From Mesorhizobium hawassense (GTDB lineage Bacteria > Pseudomonadota > Alphaproteobacteria > Rhizobiales > Rhizobiaceae): 64,000 bases of DNA. Every line of letters begins with the position of its first letter. Within the stretch, counting starts at the first letter, position 1. Made by a program: the position numbers and the translations under genes. Positions 52,036-60,665 of this stretch are shown here, piece after piece. The notes under the pieces were generated by a model, which did not search any database, was not told the origin of the DNA, and worked only from the letters and a program-made list of their open reading frames with translations. The stretch spans positions 372,001-436,000 of the forward strand of contig NZ_QMBP01000004.1 in the NCBI RefSeq assembly GCF_003289945.1, written 5' to 3'.

Positions 52036-52737
52036 ATGCAGGCCCACGACATCATGACGACGCCGGTGGTCACGATCGCCGCCACTGCCTCAGTCGCCGA
52101 TGCGACCGAGCTGATGCTGAGCAGGAATATACGCTGCCTCCCGGTCGTGGGAGACGATGGATCGCTGGCCGGCATCGTCAGCGAAGGCGATTTTCTGCGC
52201 CGAGAGGAACTTGGCACCCGACGGAAGCGGCCTCGCTGGCTCGAATTTCTAGTCGGCCCCGGCAAGGTTGCCGACGAATATGTTCGTGCGAACGGACGCC
52301 GGGTGGACGAGGTAATGACAACTGGCGTCGTTTCTGCGGCGCCTGGCATCTCACTCGCCGAGATTGTAGAGCTCATGGTGACCCACGACATCAAGAACGT
52401 GCCTATCCTCGATGCCGGTCACCTTGTCGGCATCGTCAGCCGCTCCGATCTGATGCGCACCCTGCTTCGCACTTTGCCAAAATCAGGCGCGGCGACCGTC
52501 GACGACGAGGTGATCCGCAGGAATATTCTTGCCGAGTTGCGAGGGCAATCCTGGAGCGTCGGTGGCGACCTTATCGGCGTGACCGTCCAAAAAGGAGAGG
52601 TCGAACTGAATGGCGCAATTTTCGACGAGCGCCAGCGCAAGGCCGCTGTCGTTGCCGCCGAGAACGTTGCCGGGGTCAAGAAGGTCACGGACAAGCTCTT
52701 CTACGCCGGACCGTTGTCGGTCGTGCTTGTCTCCTGA
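52036..52737 (+). CDS. CBS-domain pair plus BON domain protein
   Basis: A 233-aa cytoplasmic protein. Two CBS motifs (MQAHDIMTTPVVTIAATASVADATELM at 1-60 and VDEVMTTGVVSAAPGISLAEIVELM at about 95-150) are followed by a BON domain (about 160-225, DDEVIRRNILAELRGQSW...GEVELNGAIFDERQRKAAVVAAENVAGVKKV). CBS pairs bind adenine nucleotides. ATG 52036 follows GGAGATTTCG. It is a common stress or dormancy-type protein in low-oxygen clusters; the upstream FNR-like box agrees. Confidence 0.88.
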   Translation: MQAHDIMTTPVVTIAATASVADATELMLSRNIRCLPVVGDDGSLAGIVSEGDFLRREELGTRRKRPRWLEFLVGPGKVADEYVRANGRRVDEVMTTGVVSAAPGISLAEIVELMVTHDIKNVPILDAGHLVGIVSRSDLMRTLLRTLPKSGAATVDDEVIRRNILAELRGQSWSVGGDLIGVTVQKGEVELNGAIFDERQRKAAVVAAENVAGVKKVTDKLFYAGPLSVVLVS

Positions 52738-52864
52738 CGGGCGTGGCAGCGGATTCTATCGCCCAATAGTCGACCCGACCCCCTGGCCCTTCCGACCCAC
52801 CTACTCCGCCGGCGATCATGGCGCCGCGGCAAGCGCGGCCCGATCCCGATCTTCCCGTCGAGTG

Positions 52865-53416
52865 TTAGAGCGCCGCCGCGGCTAATAGCGGTCGGAGCAG
52901 AAGCAGGGCAAATCCAAGAAGCGCCGCGCCGGCGACCTTGTCGGCTATCCTCTGGCGTTGACGAAGCTGCCTGCCAAGCAAGACCCAAAGCGATCCAGTA
53001 ACAGCGGTGATTCCGACGAGCGTCATCCAGAAAATGCCAAGCTCGCGCGGACCGGCATCCGTTGGCACCATCGCCAGGCAATAGATGAATGCCTTGGGAT
53101 TGAGGGCGGTGATTGCCAGCAGGGAAAGGCTATCGCGGCGCTCCGATCCGTCGATGGAGGTGCTCGCCATAAGGCGCAACGCCAGAACTGAAAGCCATGC
53201 GACGGCGACCAGTTTGAGTATCTGGATGGCGTCCGGCGGCATCAAAGGACGCGACAAGAACCAGAAAGCCGCCGCGATCCCGTAGCCGCACGCCTGTGCC
53301 GCCAAGAGCTTGGTCGCCTCCTTGCGCTTGACCGCACCCGCCATCAGAAGGGCGTTGGTTGGCCCTGGAGCGACAAAGAGCAGAAATGCTTCCAGAAGAA
53401 ATACACCGTTCTGCAT
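52865..53416 (-). CDS. LysE-type amino acid exporter
   Basis: A 183-aa inner-membrane protein of the LysE/RhtB family with about five to six helices and the conserved N-terminal FVAPGPTNALLMAGAVK and mid ITALNPKAFIYCLAMVP. Probably exports an amino acid; substrate unknown. It lies 19 nt downstream of the ccmE relic, in the same direction. Starts at ATG 53416. Confidence 0.85.
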   Translation of the reverse strand: MQNGVFLLEAFLLFVAPGPTNALLMAGAVKRKEATKLLAAQACGYGIAAAFWFLSRPLMPPDAIQILKLVAVAWLSVLALRLMASTSIDGSERRDSLSLLAITALNPKAFIYCLAMVPTDAGPRELGIFWMTLVGITAVTGSLWVLLGRQLRQRQRIADKVAGAALLGFALLLLRPLLAAAAL

Positions 53417-53435
53417 CAGTTAGCCGCCATGTGAC

Positions 53436-53760
53436 CTATTTGCTCGCACTTTCCACGCTGTCCGCGATGAAGACGCCGTCTGGACCGAAGGCACCTTCGG
53501 CGATGACGCCCTGCTCTGCCTGCTGCGTGTCGGTGGCCGAGAAGACGACCGCAGCGTCCTACGCGTATGATCGTGCCCTTTTCGACGAGACCATCGAGGC
53601 GAATGCGCTGCCCCGGCGGCACGTTCGCGGCAGCGAGGTCGGCCGGCATGTGGAAATGGGAGGCCTTCCGGCCAAGCGCGTAGAAGGTAAGCCCGGAAGC
53701 GGCGCCCAAGAAGAGCAGCCCCGCCAGGATCACCGACAGTCGCTTCTGCTTGCGCGTCAT
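53436..53760 (-). pseudogene. ccmE: Deleted and frameshifted ccmE
   Basis: From ATG 53760 the frame encodes a CcmE-like start: MTRKQKRLSVILAGLLFLG, ALGRKASHFHMPADL, PPGQRIRLDGLVEKGT. About residue 55 the frame shifts. The other frame then reads D-A-A-V-V-F-S-A-T-D-T, then EGAFGPDGVFIADSV and a stop at 53436. An intact CcmE has about 150 residues with a haem-binding His between these blocks, which has been deleted here. A functional cytochrome c biogenesis ccmE must lie elsewhere. Confidence 0.85.
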
Positions 53761-53834
53761 CCCCTGCCCCTCGCCGTCGTCCGTGGAATCGGCCAAAGGC
53801 GGTGATTTTCCAGCTTGTTTGCCGTCGGCGCCAA

Positions 53835-54095
53835 TCAGCGGACAGATTGCAGCCGAGCGATCAAATCGCCATTGCGGCAATAGGCTGGCGGATGATCGGC
53901 ATGCGTGGTTTCGTCGAGCCACGCGGCGCATTCGTCCTGATGGCCGCAAGACCGGCACCGATCAACGGCACGACTGGTGACGGCTGCGTGATCCGCCACA
54001 ACTTTCAACTGCCTGTCGACGCCCATCTTCTGCATCATGCGTCCCATCAAGGCAGTTCTAGCGTCAACTCCAATCAGATATTCGAGAAAGCTCAT
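53835..54095 (-). CDS. DUF6455-like small cysteine-containing protein
   Basis: An 86-aa protein starting at ATG 54095 (GAGGAG upstream). N-terminal MSFLEYLIGVDARTALMGRMMQKMGV; C-terminal DRCRSCGHQDECAAWLDE and PPAYCRNGDLIARL. The cysteines C-x2-C-x5-C and a later C may bind a metal or Fe-S centre. The assignment to DUF6455 is from recollection. A perfect FNR box lies 54-67 nt upstream, implying low-oxygen induction. The relic of ccmE follows. Confidence 0.75.
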   Translation of the reverse strand: MSFLEYLIGVDARTALMGRMMQKMGVDRQLKVVADHAAVTSRAVDRCRSCGHQDECAAWLDETTHADHPPAYCRNGDLIARLQSVR

Positions 54096-54148
54096 GTCAT
54101 CACACTCCTCAGATGGCAAATCATTGCCATACCAAGCAGCCTTCAACG

Positions 54149-54162
54149 TTGATCTCGATCAA
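54149..54162 (-). promoter_or_regulatory. Perfect FNR box upstream of DUF6455 gene
   Basis: TTGAT-CTCG-ATCAA, identical to the hemN/fnrN box, is centred about 60 nt before ATG 54095. Confidence 0.8.
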
Positions 54163-54228
54163 CGAAAGAGCCACCCGACTTGGATTGCGCAACCTGAAGA
54201 CTGGAGCAACCATGCCCGGCGGAGCCGC

Positions 54229-54924
54229 CTAGCCTGCGACACCGAAGATTGCGCCGATACCCGCGGTCAGTGCCATTGCCAGCGCGCCCCAGAAGGTGAC
54301 GCGAAGAGTGGCCTTCACCACATTCGCGCCGCCGGCCCTGGCGCCGATTGCGCCCAGCAGCGCCAGGAACAATAGCGATGCGATCGAAACGACGGCGACA
54401 AGTCTGGAGGGCGGCGAAAACAACACCATGGCCAGCGGCATGATCGCGCCGACTGAAAAAGCCGCTGCCGAGGCCAGCGCGGCCAGGATTGGTCGTGCGG
54501 CGGTTGTCTCGGAAATACCAAGCTCGTCACGCGCGTGGGCGCCCAGCGCGTCCTTGGCCATCAACTGGTCGGCCACCTGCAGCGCCAACTGAGGCTCTAT
54601 GCCGCGATCGATATAGATCTGGGCAAGTTCCTGCCTCTCGAACTCAGGCTGGTTCGCAAGTTCCTTTCGCTCACGAGCAAGGTCCGCCAACTCGGTGTCG
54701 GATTGCGAGCTCACCGATACATATTCGCCGGCCGCCATCGACATGGCGCCCGCCACCATGCCCGCGACGCCTGCCACCAGGACGCCGGCTGTAGTGGCAT
54801 TGGCGGTTGCAACGCCGATAATCAGGCTGGCGGTCGAGACAATGCCGTCATTCGCGCCGAGCACCGCGGCCCGTAACCAGCCGACGCGTGACACCAGATG
54901 ATTTTCAGTGTGAAGACGACTCAT
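54229..54924 (-). CDS. VIT1/CCC1 family transporter
   Basis: A 231-aa inner-membrane protein of the VIT (Fe/Mn) family. N-terminal LRAAVLGANDGIVSTASLIIGVATANATTAGVLVAGVAGMVAGAMSMAAGEYVSVSSQSD is nearly diagnostic; the cytoplasmic loop with ERKELANQPEFERQELAQIYIDRGI precedes three more helices. Prokaryotic members efflux Fe2+ or Mn2+. It lies between an FNR box for its leftward neighbour and the flavin operon. Confidence 0.92.
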   Translation of the reverse strand: MSRLHTENHLVSRVGWLRAAVLGANDGIVSTASLIIGVATANATTAGVLVAGVAGMVAGAMSMAAGEYVSVSSQSDTELADLARERKELANQPEFERQELAQIYIDRGIEPQLALQVADQLMAKDALGAHARDELGISETTAARPILAALASAAAFSVGAIMPLAMVLFSPPSRLVAVVSIASLLFLALLGAIGARAGGANVVKATLRVTFWGALAMALTAGIGAIFGVAG

Positions 54925-55008
54925 AGCTCATCGATTTCGCAAGGGTTCGCGCTCGCATCGGCAGGGTTAGAAAGCTGTCGAAGCTTATTGGCCACCCCGG
55001 ACAATACC

Positions 55009-55022
55009 CTGATCCAGATCAA
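55009..55022 (+). promoter_or_regulatory. FNR-like box upstream of flavin electron-transfer operon
   Basis: CTGAT-CCAG-ATCAA differs from consensus at one base, about 148 nt before the start of the FMN-binding protein. Confidence 0.4.
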
Positions 55023-55163
55023 TTTGGTGACCAAGTGTCCCCAACCTGAACATTTTTCGGACGACCCCGCGCTGACAGCCAGTTGTCAGCTAACTCATGA
55101 GATATTGGCCCCAGCATGCGCCGGCTCGGCCGTGGCGCGCCTTGAATCTGGGATGCAACATTT

Positions 55164-55955
55164 ATGAAAAAGATCGCCTTATCCCTCTTCGTGATCGCCT
55201 CGTCCGGGGCCTATGTCCTGGATCAGGCGGGCAGGCAACCGGGCAACGATCTGATCGACACGCAGGGGTCCGCAAACGCCGCGGAGCAGAACACATTGCC
55301 ACTGCTCGCCCCGCCGGCTCCGGCTGACGCGGTCCCGGCCCAGGCGGCGGCGTCCACATTGGGCCCCGGCCAGAGCGCGACACAAGAGCCGGCGCCACGA
55401 AAGCCGGTAGAGATAGGGCACGACACCAGTGCGACGATGACAGCCCCCGCGCCGAAAACGACTGTCGCCGTCGAACCGCTGCGGAGCCCACAGCTACCGC
55501 CTCCACCAGCCAAGCAAAAAGCGGAGCTCCCACCCTTGAATGCCCCTCCTCAGGAGACACCTGCATTCGCGGTGACGCCCGCCGTTTATATTCCAATCCC
55601 GCAGCCGCGACCGGCCTATCCGCAGGCAGCAGCGCGCGTCATTCATACCGGCATGAAGCTGGCGGGCCACGGCTATGCCGACGGGGTCTACACGGGTCCC
55701 GCGGCCGACGCCTATTACGGCATCATCCAGCTTCAGGCGCTCGTTCAAGGTGGCCGGCTGACGGCCCTCAAGATACTCAAGTATCCCAATGACCGTCGTA
55801 CCTCCGTCAGCATCAACCGGCAGGCGTTGCCCATGTTGCGTGATGAGGCGATCAGCGCGCAAAGCGCCGATGTGGACATCATTTCGGGCGCCACGCTGAC
55901 CAGCAGGGCCTTTATCCAGTCGCTTGGCGGCGCGCTGAAAAAGGCTTCCTCCTGA
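55164..55955 (+). CDS. Membrane-anchored FMN-binding domain protein
   Basis: A 263-aa protein with an N-terminal signal or anchor (MKKIALSLFVIASSGAYVLDQAG), a long Pro/Ala-rich linker (residues about 40-150) and a C-terminal FMN_bind domain with IISGATLTS near residues 239-247. In the family, the FMN is joined to the last Thr of the S/D-G-A-T-x-T pattern (T246) by ApbE. The linker suggests a flexible periplasmic reach. First gene of a three-gene operon with apbE and the NqrB/RnfD-like fusion. Confidence 0.85.
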   Translation: MKKIALSLFVIASSGAYVLDQAGRQPGNDLIDTQGSANAAEQNTLPLLAPPAPADAVPAQAAASTLGPGQSATQEPAPRKPVEIGHDTSATMTAPAPKTTVAVEPLRSPQLPPPPAKQKAELPPLNAPPQETPAFAVTPAVYIPIPQPRPAYPQAAARVIHTGMKLAGHGYADGVYTGPAADAYYGIIQLQALVQGGRLTALKILKYPNDRRTSVSINRQALPMLRDEAISAQSADVDIISGATLTSRAFIQSLGGALKKASS

Positions 55956-55959
55956 CACC

Positions 55960-56700
55960 ATGCGCGAGACACGGATTCTGATGGGCATGCCGATCACGGT
56001 CGACATCGGCGGCACGCCTGGCACGCTGATCGCCAGCGTCTTCGGCTATTTCGAACAGGTCGATCGCCGTTTCAGCACCTACAGGACCGACAGCGAGATT
56101 TCCGCCATCAACAGGGGCGACGTTCCAGTCAAGGATTGGAGCGCCGAGATGATGGAAGTGCTGGCACTCGCCGAGCGGACAAGGAACGAGACCGATGGAT
56201 TTTTCGACATCCATAAGGCCGATGGCTCGCTCGATCCGTCGGGTATCGTCAAAGGTTGGGCCATTCGCAACGCAGCCGAAATTGTCCGCCACGCGGGTGT
56301 TCGCGACTTCTTCATCGAAGCGGGCGGTGACATCCAGTCTTCAGGCAGGAATGCTTCCGGGCAAGACTGGAGCGTCGGCATCCGCAACCCCTTCAAGACG
56401 GATGAGATCATCAAGGTCATCTATCCGCGTGGTCGCGGCGTCGCCACTTCCGGCACCTATGCACGCGGCCAGCACATCTACAATCCGCATGAGCCTTCCG
56501 ACGCCATCGCCGACATCGTCAGCCTGACGGTCATCGGATCCGATGTGCTCGAGGCCGATCGCTTCGCCACCGCTGCCTTCGCCATGGGCTCGGACGGCAT
56601 CCTGTTCATCGAGCGGGCTCCTGGGCTGGAGGGATATGTCGTCGACATCAACGGCCGCGCGACGCCGACGAGCGGATTCGGAGAGCTTTGCGAACCATGA
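55960..56700 (+). CDS. apbE: ApbE-like FAD:protein FMN transferase, no signal peptide
   Basis: A 246-aa ApbE protein attaching FMN to Thr. Visible motifs are MGMPITVDIGG, FSTYRTDSEISAINRG, LDPSGIVKGWAIRNA, FIEAGGDIQSSG and DVLEADRFATAAFAMG (metal-binding Asp and Thr). From ATG 55960, the first possible start in the frame, there is no signal peptide or lipobox, so it looks cytoplasmic; typical ApbE proteins are exported and about 80-100 residues longer. It begins 4 nt after the FMN-binding protein gene. Confidence 0.88.
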   Translation: MRETRILMGMPITVDIGGTPGTLIASVFGYFEQVDRRFSTYRTDSEISAINRGDVPVKDWSAEMMEVLALAERTRNETDGFFDIHKADGSLDPSGIVKGWAIRNAAEIVRHAGVRDFFIEAGGDIQSSGRNASGQDWSVGIRNPFKTDEIIKVIYPRGRGVATSGTYARGQHIYNPHEPSDAIADIVSLTVIGSDVLEADRFATAAFAMGSDGILFIERAPGLEGYVVDINGRATPTSGFGELCEP

Positions 56701-58208
56701 TCAAGGCAGTCGACCGGTTCCTCGATCACGTGACCATGTACAGGCTGGTGCTCTACTATCTGATGGCACTGCTGGGTGCGGCCTTTGGCTTCGGCTTCGT
56801 AAAGCTCGTGCCGCATGATCCGCTTGCACTCGCCTACACCACGGCCCTGGCGGTTTCGGCCTGCTGGGTTACCAACAAGGCTTTCGCGCTTGTCTTCGAG
56901 ATTCCGGCGAACAACGAGTCCGTCTACATCACCGCACTCATTCTCGCCCTCATCCTCGATCCGGTGACCGTCACGGACCTGAACGGCATCGCCGCCGTCG
57001 CTTTCGCCTCGGTCTGGGCGATCTCATCCAAGTTCATCTTCGCGGTCGGCAGAAAACATCTTTTCAATCCAGCGGCCCTCGGCGTGGCGCTGTCGGCGCT
57101 GCTGCTTGACAGACCCGCTACATGGTGGGTCGGCGGCAATCCCTGGCTGCTGCCCCTGGTGGCGATCGGCGGCGTTCTCATCGTACGAAAACTACGTCGC
57201 CTGGATCTCGTCGCGACATTCGTGGCCGTAGCCTTGGTGACCGTCCTGGCGGCAACCGAGCCCGCGCGATATGGCGATGCCCTTAGGGAGACGCTGAATT
57301 CGTCGCCGCTGTTCTTCTTTGCCTTCGTGATGCTGACCGAGCCATTGACCGCGCCCACCACACGCTGGCCGCGTATCGCCTTTGCCGCCATCGTCGGCCT
57401 CCTGTTCGCGCCCAACATCCATGTCGGCTCGTTCTATTTCACGCCCGAACTTGCGCTTCTGGCGGGCAATCTCTTCGCCTATTCGGTGGGCCCGAAAGGC
57501 CGCTTCGTGTTGACATTGGAACGCATCGAGCAAACCGCGGCCGACAGTTATGACTTCATCTTCAGGTCACCGCGAAAGCTTGCCTTCCAGGCAGGCCAGT
57601 ACCTTGAATGGACGCTTGGTCTCGACCGTTCCGACAATCGCGGCAACCGGCGCTACTTCACCCTCGCCTCTTCTCCCACCGAGCAATCGGTACGGCTGGG
57701 AGTGAGGTTCTATCCGCAATCGAGCGCCTTCAAGCAGGCGCTTGGCAGCATGAAGCCCGGCGCCACGATCCACGCCTCGCAACTGGCTGGCGATTTCACG
57801 CTGCCATCCGATCCCGATATCAAGATGGCCTTCCTGGCAGGCGGCATCGGCATCACGCCCTTCCGTTCAATGCTGCAGTATCTTGTCGACCGCAAGGAAG
57901 TGAGGCCGATCGTCGTTCTCTACGGCACAGAGACCCGGGACGACATCGCCTATCAAGACGTGCTCGGCTCCGCGAGGCGCGAGCTGGGCATAAGGACGTA
58001 CCACGCGGTGGCCAAAGGCGCTGTGCGCGGCCAGTACCCCGGTTATATCGACGCCCGTCTGGTGCGCCTGACCATGCCCGACTATCTCGAGCGCACCTTC
58101 TACATTTCCGGCCCCCAGGCTATGGTCAAGGCATTGCGCCAGAAGCTGCTGGCCATGGGCGTCAGCCGTTCGAGGATAAAGGTCGACTATTTCCCTGGTT
58201 TTGCCTGA
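56697..58208 (+). CDS. NqrB/RnfD-like membrane domain fused to ferredoxin-NAD(P) reductase domain
   Basis: A 503-aa two-part protein. The first part (about 1-260) has eight or nine helices like RnfD/NqrB, with HLFNPAALGVALS and MLTEPLTAPTTRWPRI (FMN-site-like T-A-P). The second (about 265-503) is an FAD/NAD(P) reductase with RRYFTLASSPTE (FAD), GGIGITPFRSML (NAD) and a C-terminal IKVDYFPGF. ATGA overlap with apbE. It should move electrons between cytoplasmic NAD(P)H and periplasmic flavin. The next gene is convergent, one nt away. Confidence 0.85.
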   Translation: MIKAVDRFLDHVTMYRLVLYYLMALLGAAFGFGFVKLVPHDPLALAYTTALAVSACWVTNKAFALVFEIPANNESVYITALILALILDPVTVTDLNGIAAVAFASVWAISSKFIFAVGRKHLFNPAALGVALSALLLDRPATWWVGGNPWLLPLVAIGGVLIVRKLRRLDLVATFVAVALVTVLAATEPARYGDALRETLNSSPLFFFAFVMLTEPLTAPTTRWPRIAFAAIVGLLFAPNIHVGSFYFTPELALLAGNLFAYSVGPKGRFVLTLERIEQTAADSYDFIFRSPRKLAFQAGQYLEWTLGLDRSDNRGNRRYFTLASSPTEQSVRLGVRFYPQSSAFKQALGSMKPGATIHASQLAGDFTLPSDPDIKMAFLAGGIGITPFRSMLQYLVDRKEVRPIVVLYGTETRDDIAYQDVLGSARRELGIRTYHAVAKGAVRGQYPGYIDARLVRLTMPDYLERTFYISGPQAMVKALRQKLLAMGVSRSRIKVDYFPGFA

Positions 58209-58209
58209 C

Positions 58210-59550
58210 TCAACCATGCCGGGGCAGGTGGATCGTCACCGCCAGACCGGGACTGGCATTTGCCATCGCAAGGCGGCCGCCATATGCCTCGACGATATCC
58301 GAGACGATCGCCAGGCCGAGACCAGTGCCGCCGCCCTTGCTGTCGAGCTGCACGCCGCGGGACAAGGCGGCATCCCGTGCAGCCTCGGGGATGCCCGGAC
58401 CATCATCGACAACCGTGATGATGACCTCGCCTGCGGTCGCAGATGCGCTTACGCGAACCACGGATTTCGCGAACCGCATCGCATTCTCCAATAGATTGCC
58501 CAGAACCTCCGAAAGGTCGCCTTCGTCGATAGGCGCCATGAAATCTTCGGCGCTATCAATCTCGAATGAGAGCTGCTTGCCCTGTGGCGTCCGTTTGATC
58601 ACGGCGACGACGCCGGCCGCCACCTCCTTGACCCGGCACGTTGCCTTGCCGGAAACACCAGGCGCCAGACGGGCGCGTGCCAACTCCCGCTCGACATGGC
58701 GGCGAATGGCGCCTGTGCTCTTTTCGATTTCGTCGGCAAGCTCCGTTTCGCCTTTCTTGCGCAAAGTCCGGATATCGGCGGACAGGACCTGAAGGGGGGT
58801 CTTAAGCCCATGGGCAAGATCCGTGGCGCGCGAGCGGGCGCGCATGAGGGCTTTCTCCTGAGCGTCGAGCAGGCGATTTATCTCGTCGGCGAGTGGCTGC
58901 ACTTCGCTCGGTGCAGCTACATCGATCCGAGCCGAGCGCTGCGCAATCACGTTTCTCACGGCGACCCGCAAGCCCTCCAGTGGCGCCAAACCGACGGTGA
59001 TCTGGATGAAGAAGGCTCCCATCAGAGCGAACGCCAGCACGATGAGCGCCGGCGTGAGATCACGGACATACTCGCCTACCGAGACTTCCACATTGCGATG
59101 ATCTTCGGCCACGACGGCGCGAAACGCCCGCCCGTCGGCATCGGTGATCGTGCGCAAGACCGCAACGGTGAGTTCGCCACCTGGCCCCGTGAGTTCTGCC
59201 TTGCGCAGCTCGCCACTGGCATCCTGGCCGGGTAAGGCGAGCGTGGCGTCCCAGAGCGATCGCGATCGAACGAGGTTGTGCGTGGCCAGATCTTCCACTT
59301 GCCAGTAGTGCCCGGACAGCGGACTGGCGAAGCGTTGGTCGGATAGCGTCGAAGCGACCGACAGGCGGCCGTCGGATGCGAAGCTCGTCGCGCCGATCAG
59401 CTCATTGAGGTCGACGGTGAGCTCGCTGACGACCCGCCTCTCGACGTTGAGCTCAAACAGGTAACGCAGGCCGACGCCGGCGATGCCGAGCGCAATCACG
59501 ATCGAGATTGCTGCAGCCGACCAAAGCCTGAAGCGGATCGAATTGCGCAT
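58210..59550 (-). CDS. Sensor histidine kinase (FeuQ/PhoQ-like)
   Basis: A 446-aa kinase with two membrane helices (about 10-32 and 164-186), a periplasmic sensor domain of about 130 residues, HAMP (about 188-240), a DHp domain with phosphorylated H247 (DLAHGLKTPL) and a HATPase domain with NLLENAMRF, DDGPGI and GTGLGLAIV. The stop and start overlap with the response regulator gene (TGATG-type adjacency). PepSY, regulator and kinase form one leftward operon. Confidence 0.9.
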   Translation of the reverse strand: MRNSIRFRLWSAAAISIVIALGIAGVGLRYLFELNVERRVVSELTVDLNELIGATSFASDGRLSVASTLSDQRFASPLSGHYWQVEDLATHNLVRSRSLWDATLALPGQDASGELRKAELTGPGGELTVAVLRTITDADGRAFRAVVAEDHRNVEVSVGEYVRDLTPALIVLAFALMGAFFIQITVGLAPLEGLRVAVRNVIAQRSARIDVAAPSEVQPLADEINRLLDAQEKALMRARSRATDLAHGLKTPLQVLSADIRTLRKKGETELADEIEKSTGAIRRHVERELARARLAPGVSGKATCRVKEVAAGVVAVIKRTPQGKQLSFEIDSAEDFMAPIDEGDLSEVLGNLLENAMRFAKSVVRVSASATAGEVIITVVDDGPGIPEAARDAALSRGVQLDSKGGGTGLGLAIVSDIVEAYGGRLAMANASPGLAVTIHLPRHG

Positions 59551-60215
59551 CAGTCGGGTCCGTCGGGCACGAGGTATCCGAACCCGCGCCGTGTCTCGAT
59601 CACATCGCTGCCAAGCTTTCTGCGAAGACGCGCAACGATGACTTCGATCGTGTTCGGGTCGCGGTCATTGTCGGAGCTGTACAGATGTTCCGCCAGTTCA
59701 GTCGGCGCAACCACGCGGCCGGAATGATGCATCAGGAAAGCGAGGAGCCGATACTCCAACGGCGACAGCGCCACGGGAACGCCACGAAGCGAGATGCGCA
59801 TCTGGCGCGTGTCGAGCAGCAAGGGACCCGACTTCAACACCGGCGCGGCCTGCCCGCTTGAACGGCGCAGGATAGCGCGCAGCCGCGCCAGCAGTTCCTC
59901 CATCTCGAACGGCTTCGGAAGGTAATCGTCGGCGCCGGCGTTGATGCCGTCGACGCGCTCAGTCCACAGTCCTCGCGCCGTCAGGATCAGGACTGGAAAG
60001 CGGCGGCCATTGGCACGCCAGCGCTTCAGCACCGTGAGACCGTCCAGTTTGGGCAGTCCCAGATCAAGAATCGCCGCATCGTAGTTCTCGACATCGCCGG
60101 CAAACCAGGCCGCTTCTCCGTCATTGACGATATCGACGGCCATGCCCGACGCCTTCAAGACGGCCGCGATATCGGCCGCAATGCGCGGTTCGTCTTCGGC
60201 CACGAGAATCTTCAT
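59550..60215 (-). CDS. OmpR-family response regulator
   Basis: A 221-aa regulator: receiver domain with phosphorylation site D51 (AAILDLGLP), conserved T and K (ILTARG, PKPFEME), and a winged HTH (about 125-215; LSPLEYRLLAFLMHHSGRVV, ELAEHLYSSDNDRDPNTIEVIVARLRRKLG). Sequence resembles FeuP/PhoP-like regulators of Rhizobiales. It overlaps the upstream PepSY gene by four nt and starts at ATG 60215. Confidence 0.93.
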   Translation of the reverse strand: MKILVAEDEPRIAADIAAVLKASGMAVDIVNDGEAAWFAGDVENYDAAILDLGLPKLDGLTVLKRWRANGRRFPVLILTARGLWTERVDGINAGADDYLPKPFEMEELLARLRAILRRSSGQAAPVLKSGPLLLDTRQMRISLRGVPVALSPLEYRLLAFLMHHSGRVVAPTELAEHLYSSDNDRDPNTIEVIVARLRRKLGSDVIETRRGFGYLVPDGPD

Positions 60216-60538
60216 TTGTGGTCGCTTTCATCGCCCAACACGCCGCCCGCACCGGCATCGACGTCGACGATCCGGCGCCTGCCGTCAGCAGCGACCACCT
60301 GGAATCGATAGACCCACCTGTCTCCCGCCCGTATGAGATCGACCGCAACGATCTCGCCGGGAGCCTTGGCGCGGACAATGGCCATTATATTGGCAAGGCC
60401 CTCGATTTCGCCGCGCTCATAAAGATCGCGCGCCCGATCGTGGTCATCGTCGTCGTCTTGCGCCCGAACGGCTATCGGCGCGGCCAGGACAAGCCCGACC
60501 ACACCGAGAGCGGCTAGGCGCATCAACACTATTTTCAT
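60212..60538 (-). CDS. Periplasmic PepSY-domain protein of two-component operon
   Basis: A 108-aa protein with signal peptide MKIVLMRLAALGVVGLVLAAPIAVRA-Q, an Asp/His-rich stretch (DDDDDHDRARDLYERGEIEGL) and one PepSY repeat (IVRAKAPGEIVAVDLIRAGDRWVYRFQVVAADGRRRIVDVDAGAGGV). The order PepSY protein, response regulator, histidine kinase recalls FeuN-FeuP-FeuQ, in which the small periplasmic protein restrains the kinase. Four-nt overlap with the regulator gene. Start ATG 60538 because the signal begins there. Confidence 0.85.
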   Translation of the reverse strand: MKIVLMRLAALGVVGLVLAAPIAVRAQDDDDDHDRARDLYERGEIEGLANIMAIVRAKAPGEIVAVDLIRAGDRWVYRFQVVAADGRRRIVDVDAGAGGVLGDESDHK

Positions 60539-60665
60539 GGAAGAGAGCTGTCGCATGCGCAAGCTGTCAAACCGCTGTCAATCACTGTCAGCCGACGGCA
60601 AGGACAAGGTCCTTATCAAGAGCCGTCGCGCCCGATGTTGGATGCGCGGAGAAGGATACGAAACC

